Shown: piece by piece, positions 18,354 through 26,996 of the stretch
Layout of the letters: each line of letters opens with the position of its first letter
Position numbering within the stretch: position 1 is the stretch's first letter
Assembly (NCBI GenBank): GCA_012031035.1
Contig: JAAUUT010000021.1
Coordinates: 1 to 54,891, forward strand
Direction of reading: 5' to 3'
DNA: 54,891 bases
Origin: Candidatus Altimarinota bacterium
GTDB taxonomy: Bacteria; Cyanobacteriota; Cyanobacteriia; Cyanobacteriales; Microcystaceae
Position numbers and translations under genes: made by a program
Notes under the pieces: generated by a model
Told to the model about the DNA's origin: nothing
What the model saw: the letters and a program-made list of their open reading frames with translations, nothing else
The model's database searches: none

Positions 18354-20170
18354 ATGAACGAGGTATCAAAACCTACGTATGAATGGAAAGACATCAACTG
18401 GCGAAAGCTAGAAAGAAATGTCTTTAAGTTGCAAAAGAGAATTTACAAAGCGTCTCATCGCGGTGAAGTCAAGAAGGTTCGCCGACTCCAAAAATTACTC
18501 ACAAAATCCTATAGTGCAAAAGCATTAGCGGTTCGTCGCGTCACCCAAGATAACCAGGGGCGTAAAACGGCAGGTGTGGATGGCGTTAAATCGCTGACCC
18601 CAAAGCAACGTTTAGCCCTAATGGAACAATTAAGACTGGGTTCAAAGGTTAAACCAACTCGAAGAGTTTGGATACCCAAACCAAATGGAGAAAAAAGACC
18701 TTTAGGAATACCGACCATGCACGACCGAGCTTTGCAAGCGTTAGTCAAACTGGCATTAGAGCCAGAATGGGAGGCGCGATTTGAACCTAACTCATACGGG
18801 TTCAGAGTAGGACGCTCATGTCACGACGCGGTTGCGGCAATATTTAACGCAATCAACCAGAAATCCAAATTCGTTCTGGATGCGGATATATCAAAATGCT
18901 TCGACCAAATCAACCATAAGAAACTTCTAGAAAAATTGAATACCTATCCGACCTTACGAAAACAAATTCGAGCTTGGCTAAAAGCTGGTGTCATGGATGG
19001 GAAAGAGTTATTTCCTACACTGGAAGGCACGCCGCAAGGCGGAGTTCTTTCGCCATTATTAGCTAACGTGGCTCTACATGGATTAGAGATAATGATTAAA
19101 AGTTACGCCCCAACTTTCAACATTAAGAGGGGTTGCGGAGGACAGTTGTCCCTTCGAGACAAAGAAAAATCAGTATCTCTAATTCGATATGCAGATGACT
19201 TCGTTCTCATACACGAAGACGTAGGAATAATTCAAAACCTCAAAACAAAAATAGAAGAATGGTTAAAAGACATGGGGCTTGAGCTAAAACTAAGTAAAAC
19301 CAGAGTAACTCATACTTTGCTCGATTTAGAGGGAGAAAAAGCCGGATTTGATTTCTTAGGCTTTCACATCCAACAATTTCCAGTAGGAAAATATCAATCT
19401 AGTAAAGCTAGAGGAAAATTACTTGGTTTCAAAACCATCATAACCCCCAATAAGGAAAGCCAAAAGAGACATTACAGAGAATTAAGCAAAACGATTAATC
19501 AAAGTCGCGGTATCGACCAAGCAGGATTAATCAAAAGACTGACCCCTATCATCAGGGATGGTGCAATTATTTCTCAACCGTAGTAAGTAAAAAAATATTT
19601 CAAAAACTTACTCATTTATTGACTCATAAGCTGATTAAATGGGGTATACACCGCCACAGAAATAAGGGCAAAAAGTGGGTAGCCCGTAAATATTTCAAAA
19701 CTATAGGCGGTGATAACTGGGTCTTCGCAACCAGAGAAGAGGGAACCAACCCGCTTCGGTTACTAAAACATAGCTCCACTGAAATCAAACGCTATGTGAA
19801 GGTCAAAGGTGATGCGTCACCTTACGATGGCAACCTAGTTTACTGGAGTTCGAGAATGGGTTCGCACCCAGAAATGCCTAGTAAAATAGCCAAGCTACTT
19901 AAACGGCAAAAGGGCAAATGCCCCTACTGCGATAACTTCTTTAGAGATGGAGATAGGCTTGAAACAGACCACATTATCCCGAAATCTATTGGTGGAAGGG
20001 ATAGTTATGATAACTGGCAACTTCTCCATCGACATTGCCACGATAAAAAGACTGCCAATGATGGTAGTTATGGTACAAAATCTAGCTGTAAAAGTGCTAA
20101 ACCGAAGCCACAAGAAATACCAGATAATTACATCTGGTCTGACGATATGTTGGTAACGACGTACTCATGA
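18354..20170 (+). CDS. Group II intron reverse transcriptase / maturase / HNH endonuclease, one frameshift
   Basis: About 605 residues across one frameshift. The RT domain has VWIPKPNGEKRPLGIPT, the palm motif LIRYADDFVLIH (YADD) and GTPQGGVLSPLLANV. The frame breaks after TPIIR at the GGG of 19555-19557: one more G gives RGWCNYFSTVVSKK, the usual maturase X-domain, continuing in the frame that ends at 20170. The C-terminus has the HNH endonuclease zinc pattern CPYCDNFF ... LETDHIIPKSIGG ... LLHRHCHDKKT. It would drive splicing and retrohoming if the frame is intact in the real genome. Confidence 0.88.
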
Positions 20171-20189
20171 CAAGAGCCGTTTTTCTGAG

Positions 20190-20264
20190 GAGCGGAATGA
20201 TAAGAAATTATCACGTTCCGTTTTGGAGAGCAGTGGAGGGGGCGACCTCTTCACTGACTTTAAT
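20190..20264 (+). ncRNA. Group II intron domains V and VI
   Basis: Domain V is a ~35-base hairpin with the AGC catalytic triad at its start and a GAAA-type loop. Domain VI follows with arms CAGTGGAGG/CCTCTTCACTG. The arrangement is that of cyanobacterial group II introns ending in GACTTTAAY. Confidence 0.75.
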
Positions 20265-20268
20265 TGCT

Positions 20269-20499
20269 ATGTCGAAATATATACTCTGTGCGGTCAATCC
20301 AACTGGGACTTGCTCTGATTGCCAGCACTACAAATGTCACGAAGATATCAAAGTGGGAGAACCAAACAAGAGTGAATTTCTCAAGTATCTCTCTCAGTTC
20401 CCAAAAGGGTATTCAGAAGAAGAAGTTTTCGCACTCGCGGCTTATGCAGCGATTATTAGACACGCGATCGCAAGATCTAGAAACACATCCTTAATTTAA
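20269..20499 (+). CDS. Small cysteine-containing ORF after the intron
   Basis: 76 residues starting MSKYILCAVNPTGTCSDCQH, with a cluster CSDCQHYKC that could bind a metal. A HIP1 site lies near the 3' end. The ATG is five bases from the intron's 3' end and no good ribosome binding site is seen. I do not recognise it. It may be a real small protein, a 3' exon, or chance. Confidence 0.35.
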   Translation: MSKYILCAVNPTGTCSDCQHYKCHEDIKVGEPNKSEFLKYLSQFPKGYSEEEVFALAAYAAIIRHAIARSRNTSLI

Positions 20500-20578
20500 T
20501 GGATGTTCTTTTTAACTTACGATCGATAAGTCTTTTATTTGTAGCGATCGCGTTGGTAGCCTATCGAACAAGGGTTAG

Positions 20579-20693
20579 ATTTTCATCAAGGCTGCAACAA
20601 ATTTTCACGCTTGGGAGCGACAATTTTCATGAAGTCTGCAATATTTTCACGCTTGGGAGCGAACCGACATTTTCATTTAGTCTACGAACCGAC
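20579..20693 (+). repeat. Array of five ~20-bp direct repeats in an A-B-A-B-A order
   Basis: Units start at 20579, 20601, 20623, 20643 and 20669. Type B is ATTTTCACGCTTGGGAGCGA, exact in both copies. Type A is ATTTTCAT followed by variants of nnAGnCTnCnA. The last two units carry ACCGAC. The array is 62 bp before the recombinase start. Read on the other strand it begins TGTCGGTTCG, like the outer end of Tn7-type elements. It may be a binding array for a recombinase or transposase. Confidence 0.75.
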
Positions 20694-20754
20694 ACTAATC
20701 GCCAGCGCGTTGTGAGAGAATAATTCGCGAGAAGGTTTTCTTGCACGAATTATT

Positions 20755-21719
20755 ATGCCTCCGACCCGTTCTCTTTTTCCCCCAAATGACTTAAAATTAA
20801 GCGAGCCAGTTCCCCTAACGCTCCATCCGGCAGGAGTCTATTTGTCGGGGTTGGTGTGGGCAGTCGCCGCACGATTCGCTATTCTCTTAACACTATTGCG
20901 GATATCCTGACCCAAGGCGCTTGCGACGCGCTGACGCTCGACTGGTCGAAGCTGCGCTACTCCCATACGGCAGCCGTAAGAGTAGTATTAATCGAAAATT
21001 TTGCTCCCACCACCGCTAATAAAATGCTATCGGCTCTACGTAGAGTTCTATTGGAGGCTTATCGTTTGGATTTAATCGATGCCCCAGATTACCAAAAAGC
21101 GATCGATTTTCCCAACGTTGCTGGGGAAGCCGAACCCAAAGGTCGCTATCTAAGGCAATCCGAAATCGCTGCTATCCTCGAAACCTGCTCCCCCGACAGT
21201 CCCCTCGATATTAGAGATGCTGCTATTATCGTCGTATTGCGAGGAACGGGGATGCGGCGCTCTGAATTGACGAATGTTTCTTTGGAAGACTACTCGGTCG
21301 CGAGCGGAGAATTATTCGTCCGAAAAAGTAAAGGCGCTAAAAGCCGAGAAGTTTATCTACCTGATGGGGCAATTCCCTATCTCCAAAAATGGCTCTCCAT
21401 CAGGGGGGACAGACCGGGGGCGCTATTTTGTCGGGTTCGTAGGGGCGGACACTTAGATTGGGGACGAATGCACTCGGATACCATTTGGAAAATGCTCCAA
21501 AAACGGGCAGCACTAGCCTCATTAGATTCCCTTTCTCCTCACGACTTCAGAAGGACGTTCTGTTCAGACCTTTTGGAAGCCAAAGAAGATATCGTGACGA
21601 TTCAAAAACTAGCAGGTCATGCCAGCCCCGCTACCACCGCTAAATACGACCGCAGAGGCTCTGAAACCAGGCGCAAAGCTGCGCAGAACTTGTCGATCCC
21701 TCCTCAAAAACGCAAATAA
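20755..21719 (+). CDS. Tyrosine recombinase / integrase, one frameshift
   Basis: About 321 residues when the frames are joined. The first frame starts at the ATG of 20755 (MPPTRSLFPPND ... LHPAGVYLSGL), and the second continues VGSRRTIRYSLNTIADIL. One extra G at 20853-20854 joins them as SGLGVGSRRT. The catalytic set is complete in the second frame: Arg in GTGMRRSEL, Lys in FVRKSKGAKSRE, SPHDFRRTF, then LAGHASPATTAKYDRRG with the nucleophile Tyr. Recombinases of this family are common in cyanobacterial mobile regions. Confidence 0.87.
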
Positions 21720-21728
21720 TAAGGATTT

Positions 21729-21992
21729 ATGCCAGAAACTCCTAAAAAATCTCAAGCTCTCGTGAATTGGCTCAAAACCCAAAATTTAGCCAACACTAAT
21801 CCAACTGAACAAGATAGCTTAGCCCAACGTATAGCCAGAAACTATTCGCCATTGGAGATTGAAGCAGCTAAACAAGAATTTCTTGGGTTAATCCACCAAG
21901 CCCAAAATCGCGAACGCACTCGAAAATTTCTTTTCAATTCTCTGATTGTTCTCGGTTTTTTGACAGCCGTTATTTTTTGGGTTCTGAGCTAA
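21729..21992 (+). CDS. Small C-terminally anchored membrane protein
   Basis: 87 residues, nine bases after the recombinase stop, so probably co-transcribed. Residues 1-60 are polar and helical, and residues 65-86 form one membrane segment (FLFNSLIVLGFLTAVIFWVL). I do not recognise it. Position suggests an accessory of the recombinase or a passenger gene of the same element. Confidence 0.6.
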   Translation: MPETPKKSQALVNWLKTQNLANTNPTEQDSLAQRIARNYSPLEIEAAKQEFLGLIHQAQNRERTRKFLFNSLIVLGFLTAVIFWVLS

Positions 21993-22085
21993 TAACTTTT
22001 GCTCTTCGGAATTTAATTGATTAATTTTTAGTAATTGCGATCGCGCTCTACTGCTTCGATCGTGAAAGAAAATCGGGGACATTTA

Positions 22086-23165
22086 ATGAATAATCCGAAC
22101 AGACAGTTTAAAAAAGCCATTGAATGTTTTTTCTCGCTCCGAATCAGCTTAGCAAAACTCAGTCTACAAATCGGCAAAGTTTTCTTATTAACTTGTTTAG
22201 ATTTATATATTTGTTTTTGTTCGTCAGATTATAAATATTTAATTAAATTGACCAACACCTATAGCGAGCGCAGGTGGGCGTATTTTCTAGCTAAAGATTT
22301 GTTCGAGTACAGCTTCGACAATCGCATTAAGTGGTTATTCTTTTTCAATTTCTTCGACCAAGGAAAAGTTATAGAAAAGATTGAGCGGCGGTTAGAGGAT
22401 GAAGAAATTGAATTATTTATCAAAGAACAAGCCATCGATTATCTCAATCAATTAGGGATTATCCATCGCGCTAACCTAGTTGAACTATCTTTAGAGCAGG
22501 AGGAAGAACCCGAACATATTCGGCGGAAAATCCCTCGCGGCTGTTATGGTTGCAAGTATTTATACGGTCAAATTGTTAACAGAAATTTGTTAGTCTGCGC
22601 TCTACATCCTTATGGTTTGGACGATTGCCCCAATGTTGAAAGGATACCAACGTTCGCTTTAACTCATCCAAATTGCCATTTGCCGAATTTTTATGGCGTA
22701 AGCATTAATACTTGCTTTGACGAGCTAAAATTAACTTGTGCGTACTTGCAAATTTTACGTTTTAGTCTGCCTAAATTTGAAACAGTCGAGGATTGCCTTT
22801 ATCCAGATACGATGACGGAATTGCTAGCGAGACTTTTCGATTGCCAACCGATAGTTAGTCCCGATCCATTTCCCATCGACGGTACGATTGACATAAGCAA
22901 TAATTGGGACGATATCACGGATAGCGAGCTACTCAACCAGCGAGTAGCAAGACCTGGAGCGATAAGGGCAATTTTGAAAATCATGTACTCGCAAGCCTAT
23001 CTAAAAGCTTCTCGCTACTCTTGTCTCTACTATCGCGATATTGTTTTGATACTCGAATTGATGCTGCGAGGCTATCACGTCCCTAGCCAATGGGGGTTGA
23101 AAACGCTTTTTGAAGAGCCGTATGAGGGGGCGATCGATCTCGACGACGAACCAGATTTTGTCTAA
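22086..23165 (+). CDS. Protein of unknown function with a cysteine motif (CYGCKYLYG...CALHPYG...DCP)
   Basis: 359 residues from the ATG at 22086; an in-frame ATG at 22035 is less likely. The centre has RGCYGCKYLYGQ, LVCALHPYGLDDCP: four cysteines and a His spaced like a small metal or cluster site. Proteins with this motif occur in cyanobacterial accessory regions, but I know no function. It is followed by a second unknown gene and a Ser/Thr kinase on the same strand, so the three may be one unit. Confidence 0.65.
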   Translation: MNNPNRQFKKAIECFFSLRISLAKLSLQIGKVFLLTCLDLYICFCSSDYKYLIKLTNTYSERRWAYFLAKDLFEYSFDNRIKWLFFFNFFDQGKVIEKIERRLEDEEIELFIKEQAIDYLNQLGIIHRANLVELSLEQEEEPEHIRRKIPRGCYGCKYLYGQIVNRNLLVCALHPYGLDDCPNVERIPTFALTHPNCHLPNFYGVSINTCFDELKLTCAYLQILRFSLPKFETVEDCLYPDTMTELLARLFDCQPIVSPDPFPIDGTIDISNNWDDITDSELLNQRVARPGAIRAILKIMYSQAYLKASRYSCLYYRDIVLILELMLRGYHVPSQWGLKTLFEEPYEGAIDLDDEPDFV

Positions 23166-23197
23166 ACTCCAGTTAAAAAATGAGGAAATCGATAATC

Positions 23198-24424
23198 ATG
23201 TTTTTTTTAGACGAAGGAGCGATCTTTCCCCAAAATAATTCGTTAAAAACACGGCTTCGCGATCTAGAAGAAGTTCCAAATGCCCAATATGTCGTAGAAA
23301 ACGAGCGAGTATTTGTCTTTGAGGCTTTAGTCAAGCGAGTTCAAGAATTAATCTCAAAGTCTCCGCCTAACAAATCTTTAAAAGAAATTGCCTTGACTGC
23401 TCTCCCTAAGAGTTGGGTATCTCCGTCAGAAGCCGTTGGTAAATGGCAGATCGTTCCCCTTCCCTATGAAAAAGTAGAAGTAGACGGTAGAAGAGCGATT
23501 CTTCACCAACCATTTAATGCTCTGTTGCCCGGTCGGTATACCAATGAAGACGATCGCGAGCGCGATTTAGCTACTCTGCTTGTTGGACAAACGCTCTCTG
23601 GTGAAGGAGATATTGTCTTTGCCGGACAAGCCATGAGCTTACGTCAATCGCTCGCTCCCAATCTACTTCCTCCTTGTCCCGTTCTCAAAGAGCTTCAGGC
23701 GTTACCAAGCACGAATAGCGAAACACTTTTTTCACATTTATCAAAGCTGACATACGAACCTGGATTCACTCCACTTTCAAAAGAATGGTTCGATCGCATT
23801 AAAACTCTCGAATTTGAATGGGCAGCATTTAATACTCGAATTAAGTCACTTATCTATTCAAATCTTCAACTAATTTGGAGCCGTACAGAAGAAATAGACT
23901 GGGCGCAGTGGAACGAAACGGTAACTGGAGAAGAAGCGCGAGAAGATTTGCGTCAACTCCGATATTATTACCCCGAATTAAACGCATTGCCAGATGGCGC
24001 ACTCTACAGTTTGTTTGATACTTATCAGATGGATTGCAAATTCATCAATGGCTGGACGGCTTATAGAGAAGATGAGTTTTTCTTTTTCTTGTTAGGTCAA
24101 CTTTCTGTTCCAAGAAATACCTACGGTCAACATATAGTTCCTGTTGGCGAATTTGTCGGTTACGAACTGCTACGCGGTCAATTGAGTAGCGTCGCTGTAG
24201 AAGCTGGAAAAGTCTGGTTTGCTTATAACGAAGCGATTTATAATCTGGCTTATCGAGTTAGTCAAATTGTTGAGTTTTTACGCTCCCCTTCGGATGTGAA
24301 AAGAGGCAGACCAATTTTTATTTTTGAGGATTGGTTCGCTATGTGCAGAACAACTGGGTCATTCTCGATAACTTTGCAACAATCGTTTGAAACTTTGCAA
24401 CAATCGTTTGAGAATCTGAGTTAA
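23198..24424 (+). CDS. Unknown protein, middle gene of the kinase cassette
   Basis: 408 residues from the ATG at 23198, which has GAGGAAA about ten bases upstream. It is acidic, with aromatic-rich segments and no membrane segment I can see. The C-terminus carries a 21-bp tandem duplication (24373-24414) coding TLQQSFE twice. The stop overlaps the kinase start (TAATG), so the two are translationally coupled. No family recognised; a substrate or regulator of the kinase is plausible from coupling only. Confidence 0.65.
   Translation: MFFLDEGAIFPQNNSLKTRLRDLEEVPNAQYVVENERVFVFEALVKRVQELISKSPPNKSLKEIALTALPKSWVSPSEAVGKWQIVPLPYEKVEVDGRRAILHQPFNALLPGRYTNEDDRERDLATLLVGQTLSGEGDIVFAGQAMSLRQSLAPNLLPPCPVLKELQALPSTNSETLFSHLSKLTYEPGFTPLSKEWFDRIKTLEFEWAAFNTRIKSLIYSNLQLIWSRTEEIDWAQWNETVTGEEAREDLRQLRYYYPELNALPDGALYSLFDTYQMDCKFINGWTAYREDEFFFFLLGQLSVPRNTYGQHIVPVGEFVGYELLRGQLSSVAVEAGKVWFAYNEAIYNLAYRVSQIVEFLRSPSDVKRGRPIFIFEDWFAMCRTTGSFSITLQQSFETLQQSFENLS
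24373..24414 (+). repeat. Two-copy 21-bp tandem repeat in coding sequence
   Basis: CTTTGCAACAATCGTTTGA plus two bases occurs twice in a row near the 3' end of the preceding gene. It codes TLQQSFE twice. Confidence 0.7.
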
Positions 24425-25653
24425 TGAAAGAAATTACCGTTACTTTGAGAAAAAAAGGCTACAAAATTCTTTCTCAACTCGGAAATAACCATCTAGGCGG
24501 AAGAATAACTTATAAAGCCGTTCATTCCAAATCCAAACGTCTTGTCGTTATCAAATATTTTCAGTTGCTAGGCGCTCTCAATTGGTCGGGTTACAATGCG
24601 ATCGAGCGCGAAATTGAGACGCTCAAAGTTCTCAATCATCCTAATATTCCTAAATATCTCAATTCATTAAAGTGCGATGGCGATCTAATTATCGTCACCG
24701 AATATATCGATGCGCCCTATACCGCAGGACAAAGTTTTACTTTAGACGAAGTACAAAAAATCGCGATCGCGCTCCTAGAAATCTTAATTTATCTCCACTC
24801 TCAAAATCCCCCCATCATCCATCGCGATATTAAGCCTGAAAATATTTTGGTAGATAAAGACTTAAATGTCTATTTAGTAGATTTTGGATTAGCAAAGGCA
24901 ACGAGGGGAGAAACTTCTTCTTCTAGCACTACTGTTGCGGGAACGCTAGGATTCATGGCTCCCGAACTCATGCAGGGCAAATCATGTCCGGCCTCCGATC
25001 TCTATGCGTTGGGAATCACGATGATTTGTTGGCTTTTTGACATTAATTCTGCCCTCATCAACGATTATATCAATCCAGATTTTTCAATTAATTTTAAGCA
25101 ACTGCCCCGAAGTGGAGTTCCGAAAATAATTCTTAACGCGATTAAGAAATTGACCGAACCCAATCTAAATCGCCGAGTTGGTTCGGCTGGGGATGCTTTG
25201 AAGCTGCTATCGCCAGGACAAGACTTTAACAAATTCTTCCTTTTTGAGCAGCCAGAACAATCGTTTCCAAAAATTCTGGCACTCTCTATCGTTTTATCTA
25301 TAACGGCTATTGTTATCGGTGTCGGACAGTTGAGCCATTCTCCAGTTCTAACAGTTTTTGAGAGCGAAAAAAATCATATAGGTATTGCACCATCACCCGT
25401 TCGTACATCGCCGCCTAATATTCAACCAGAGCGATCGCATCCTATTATTTCTAATGAGTCTTCGACTGACGGATTTTTCTCCTTACTATTTTACCTAACC
25501 GTTAATCTTTTTATATTTTTTGCTTTTACAGCAACGGCTTATATTGCTTATCAGGTAATCGTCGAGAGACATTCAGTTTTTGAATTTTTACTAGTTATTA
25601 TTGCTGTTTTCGCAGGATTAGGTGCAGTAATCGTGTTGATTTTAATTGTTTGA
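24424..25653 (+). CDS. Membrane-linked Ser/Thr protein kinase (PknB type)
   Basis: 409 residues. Kinase domain at ~10-260: a weak glycine loop (LGNNHLGGRITYKAV), the Lys in VVIKYF, catalytic loop IIHRDIKPENILVD, DFG in YLVDFGLAKA, and MAPELMQG. After it come a membrane segment near 285-300, a Pro/Ser-rich linker, and two more hydrophobic segments near the C-terminus. HRD and DFG residues are intact, so it should be active. It is coupled to the preceding gene by a one-base overlap and followed by a small membrane protein 14 bp on. Confidence 0.85.
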   Translation: MKEITVTLRKKGYKILSQLGNNHLGGRITYKAVHSKSKRLVVIKYFQLLGALNWSGYNAIEREIETLKVLNHPNIPKYLNSLKCDGDLIIVTEYIDAPYTAGQSFTLDEVQKIAIALLEILIYLHSQNPPIIHRDIKPENILVDKDLNVYLVDFGLAKATRGETSSSSTTVAGTLGFMAPELMQGKSCPASDLYALGITMICWLFDINSALINDYINPDFSINFKQLPRSGVPKIILNAIKKLTEPNLNRRVGSAGDALKLLSPGQDFNKFFLFEQPEQSFPKILALSIVLSITAIVIGVGQLSHSPVLTVFESEKNHIGIAPSPVRTSPPNIQPERSHPIISNESSTDGFFSLLFYLTVNLFIFFAFTATAYIAYQVIVERHSVFEFLLVIIAVFAGLGAVIVLILIV

Positions 25654-25667
25654 TTATCTTTAAAAAT

Positions 25668-26141
25668 ATGCAACAACAATCAGTTTCTAAAGCTTTTAAG
25701 TACGGCTTGCTTGGTTTGAGCGCGATCGTTTTGTTGGCACTCATCAGCTTTTTTCCCCCCGTCCAGTGGTTATGCAAAGAACAACTTGAATTTCTCGTTA
25801 CAATTCGAGATCGGTTAATGGTAATCAACCCAGAACGTTCGCCATTTTTATTTAAGATTGCATCAATGGCTATTTTTGGCTTGGTGTGTGTTTTTTTTAT
25901 GGGTGGTTTAGTCGTTCTTTTTTATTCTCATATTATCATTCTTCTTCATTGGCTAAAACCAGTGTGGCTACAGAAAAATGCTTATTTAACCAAATTTAAA
26001 ATTGTTGGCTATTGGCGATTTTTAGTGAATTGTGCCTTCATTGTTACTTTTGGGATTCATGCTTTAAGAGGTTCAAAGATGCTAGATAGTTGGTTCACCA
26101 ACTTAATTAAAGTATCTATAACTTTAATACTTGGCAACTAA
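25668..26141 (+). CDS. Small membrane protein behind the kinase gene
   Basis: 157 residues from the ATG at 25668 (MQQQSVSKAF). About three hydrophobic segments: near 15-35, 60-90 and 115-135. I do not recognise it. It closes the kinase cassette and is followed by an 850-bp stretch without a clear gene. Confidence 0.55.
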   Translation: MQQQSVSKAFKYGLLGLSAIVLLALISFFPPVQWLCKEQLEFLVTIRDRLMVINPERSPFLFKIASMAIFGLVCVFFMGGLVVLFYSHIIILLHWLKPVWLQKNAYLTKFKIVGYWRFLVNCAFIVTFGIHALRGSKMLDSWFTNLIKVSITLILGN

Positions 26142-26535
26142 CATACGATCGCAATTTCTCTTCCCTTGAACCGGAAATCGGGGTAGACTAGAAACAATCA
26201 AAACCCTAAAACGGTTTATTTTATGTCAATCCAGAGAACGACAAAAAAGAACGCCAAAAATCAGAACGCCGCCCCAGGCTGGCTACCTAAATGGACGACG
26301 ATCTCTATCGGCTTCTTCGGTCAGTTCTCATTTACTCATCCATCAATGGAGGTGTCGAACTAAGAGAAGAAAACTATTAAATTTTTTGGCTATCAAGGGG
26401 GATTAACCCACAGCAATTAAGCTGCGATTAGACTTATTCTATCAATCATTCCCCGCTAGCGCAAGAAAAAATTTTTCTTCCTTGGTGAAATAGCTCCATT
26501 GGTGGTTCAACTCTAACAACAGAAGGAGAACCACA

Positions 26536-26733
26536 ATGGTCATACCAACTTATGAATTATCTCAAGGGAAGCAGATCTTCTCAGGATCGCCAACGCTTAA
26601 TTTTTTAAGCCGTTGGCGATTTAGCTGCGAAAATTTTTTGACGAGGGCCAGTTCGGGGACGGACTGGCTCGGACGAGCCAGTGTAGTCTCAAAAATTTTT
26701 CAATTCATATATAAAGCTCTCCCTATAGCTTGA
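26536..26733 (+). CDS. Possible short leader ORF with a strong ribosome binding site
   Basis: 65 codons starting MVIPTYELSQGKQ, preceded by GAAGGAGAACCACA. The middle is occupied by inverted repeats that would fold strongly as RNA. Coding is doubtful: it may be a regulatory leader peptide over an RNA switch, or noise. Confidence 0.25.
   Translation: MVIPTYELSQGKQIFSGSPTLNFLSRWRFSCENFLTRASSGTDWLGRASVVSKIFQFIYKALPIA
26586..26701 (+). repeat. Cluster of nested inverted repeats
   Basis: Hairpin 1 (26586-26620) pairs ATCGCCAACG/CCGTTGGCGAT and TTAA/TTAA. GAAAATTTTTTGA (from 26629) and TCAAAAATTTTTC (from 26689) form a long outer stem. Inside it ACTGGCTCGGACGAGCCAGT is a perfect hairpin. Together they look like a folded RNA or a small inverted-repeat element. 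Confidence 0.6.
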
Positions 26734-26996
26734 ACTAGCTTCCAAGGGAGAGATATACCCTGTATTCGTACTTATCTGTAAGAGGAAAGCTGGTTGATTC
26801 CCGACGAAAGCAGGTGACTTAAAAAGCTGACACGCGATCGCGCATGAGAGTAAGTCTGGATTTGACTACTAATCAATTCCCCCACGTTCTAGGTACAACC
26901 TAGCAATCAATTCTATTTCCATTATCCGTCAGCTTTTGAATTTCATCAAAAAATCGGGAATCGCCAGCCGTTGTAAAAAACTACTGGAGATTAATC

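Larger units (their letters stand above)
17689..20264 (+). mobile_element. Group II intron with a frameshifted multifunctional maturase
   Basis: The 5' end is GTGCG (17689-17693), the conserved group II start. A ~660-base structured region precedes the reverse-transcriptase ORF. Domain V is at about 20190-20224 (GAGCGGAATGATAAGAAATT, then TATCACGTTCC), and domain VI follows, with the 3' end at ACTTTAAT near 20264. The exact 3' boundary is uncertain by a few bases. The element lies antisense to the Crp-type fragment at 17564-17688. Confidence 0.85.
26142..26996. other. 855-bp stretch with hairpins and no firm gene
   Basis: Two short ORFs lie here: 26224-26364 (46 codons, no ribosome binding site) and 26536-26733 (65 codons, good ribosome binding site GAAGGAG, but overlapped by large hairpins). 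There is a perfect 17-base palindrome AAGAAAAAATTTTTCTT near 26463-26479. The rest is AT-rich leader-like sequence before the primase gene. A replication origin or a structured leader is possible here. Confidence 0.5.

Noticed and set aside
20499..20723. 74-codon ORF across the repeat array
   Set aside because: Its sequence is just translation of the direct repeats; no ribosome binding site and no protein-like composition.
26224..26364. 46-codon ORF after the kinase cassette
   Set aside because: No ribosome binding site and no recognisable pattern.
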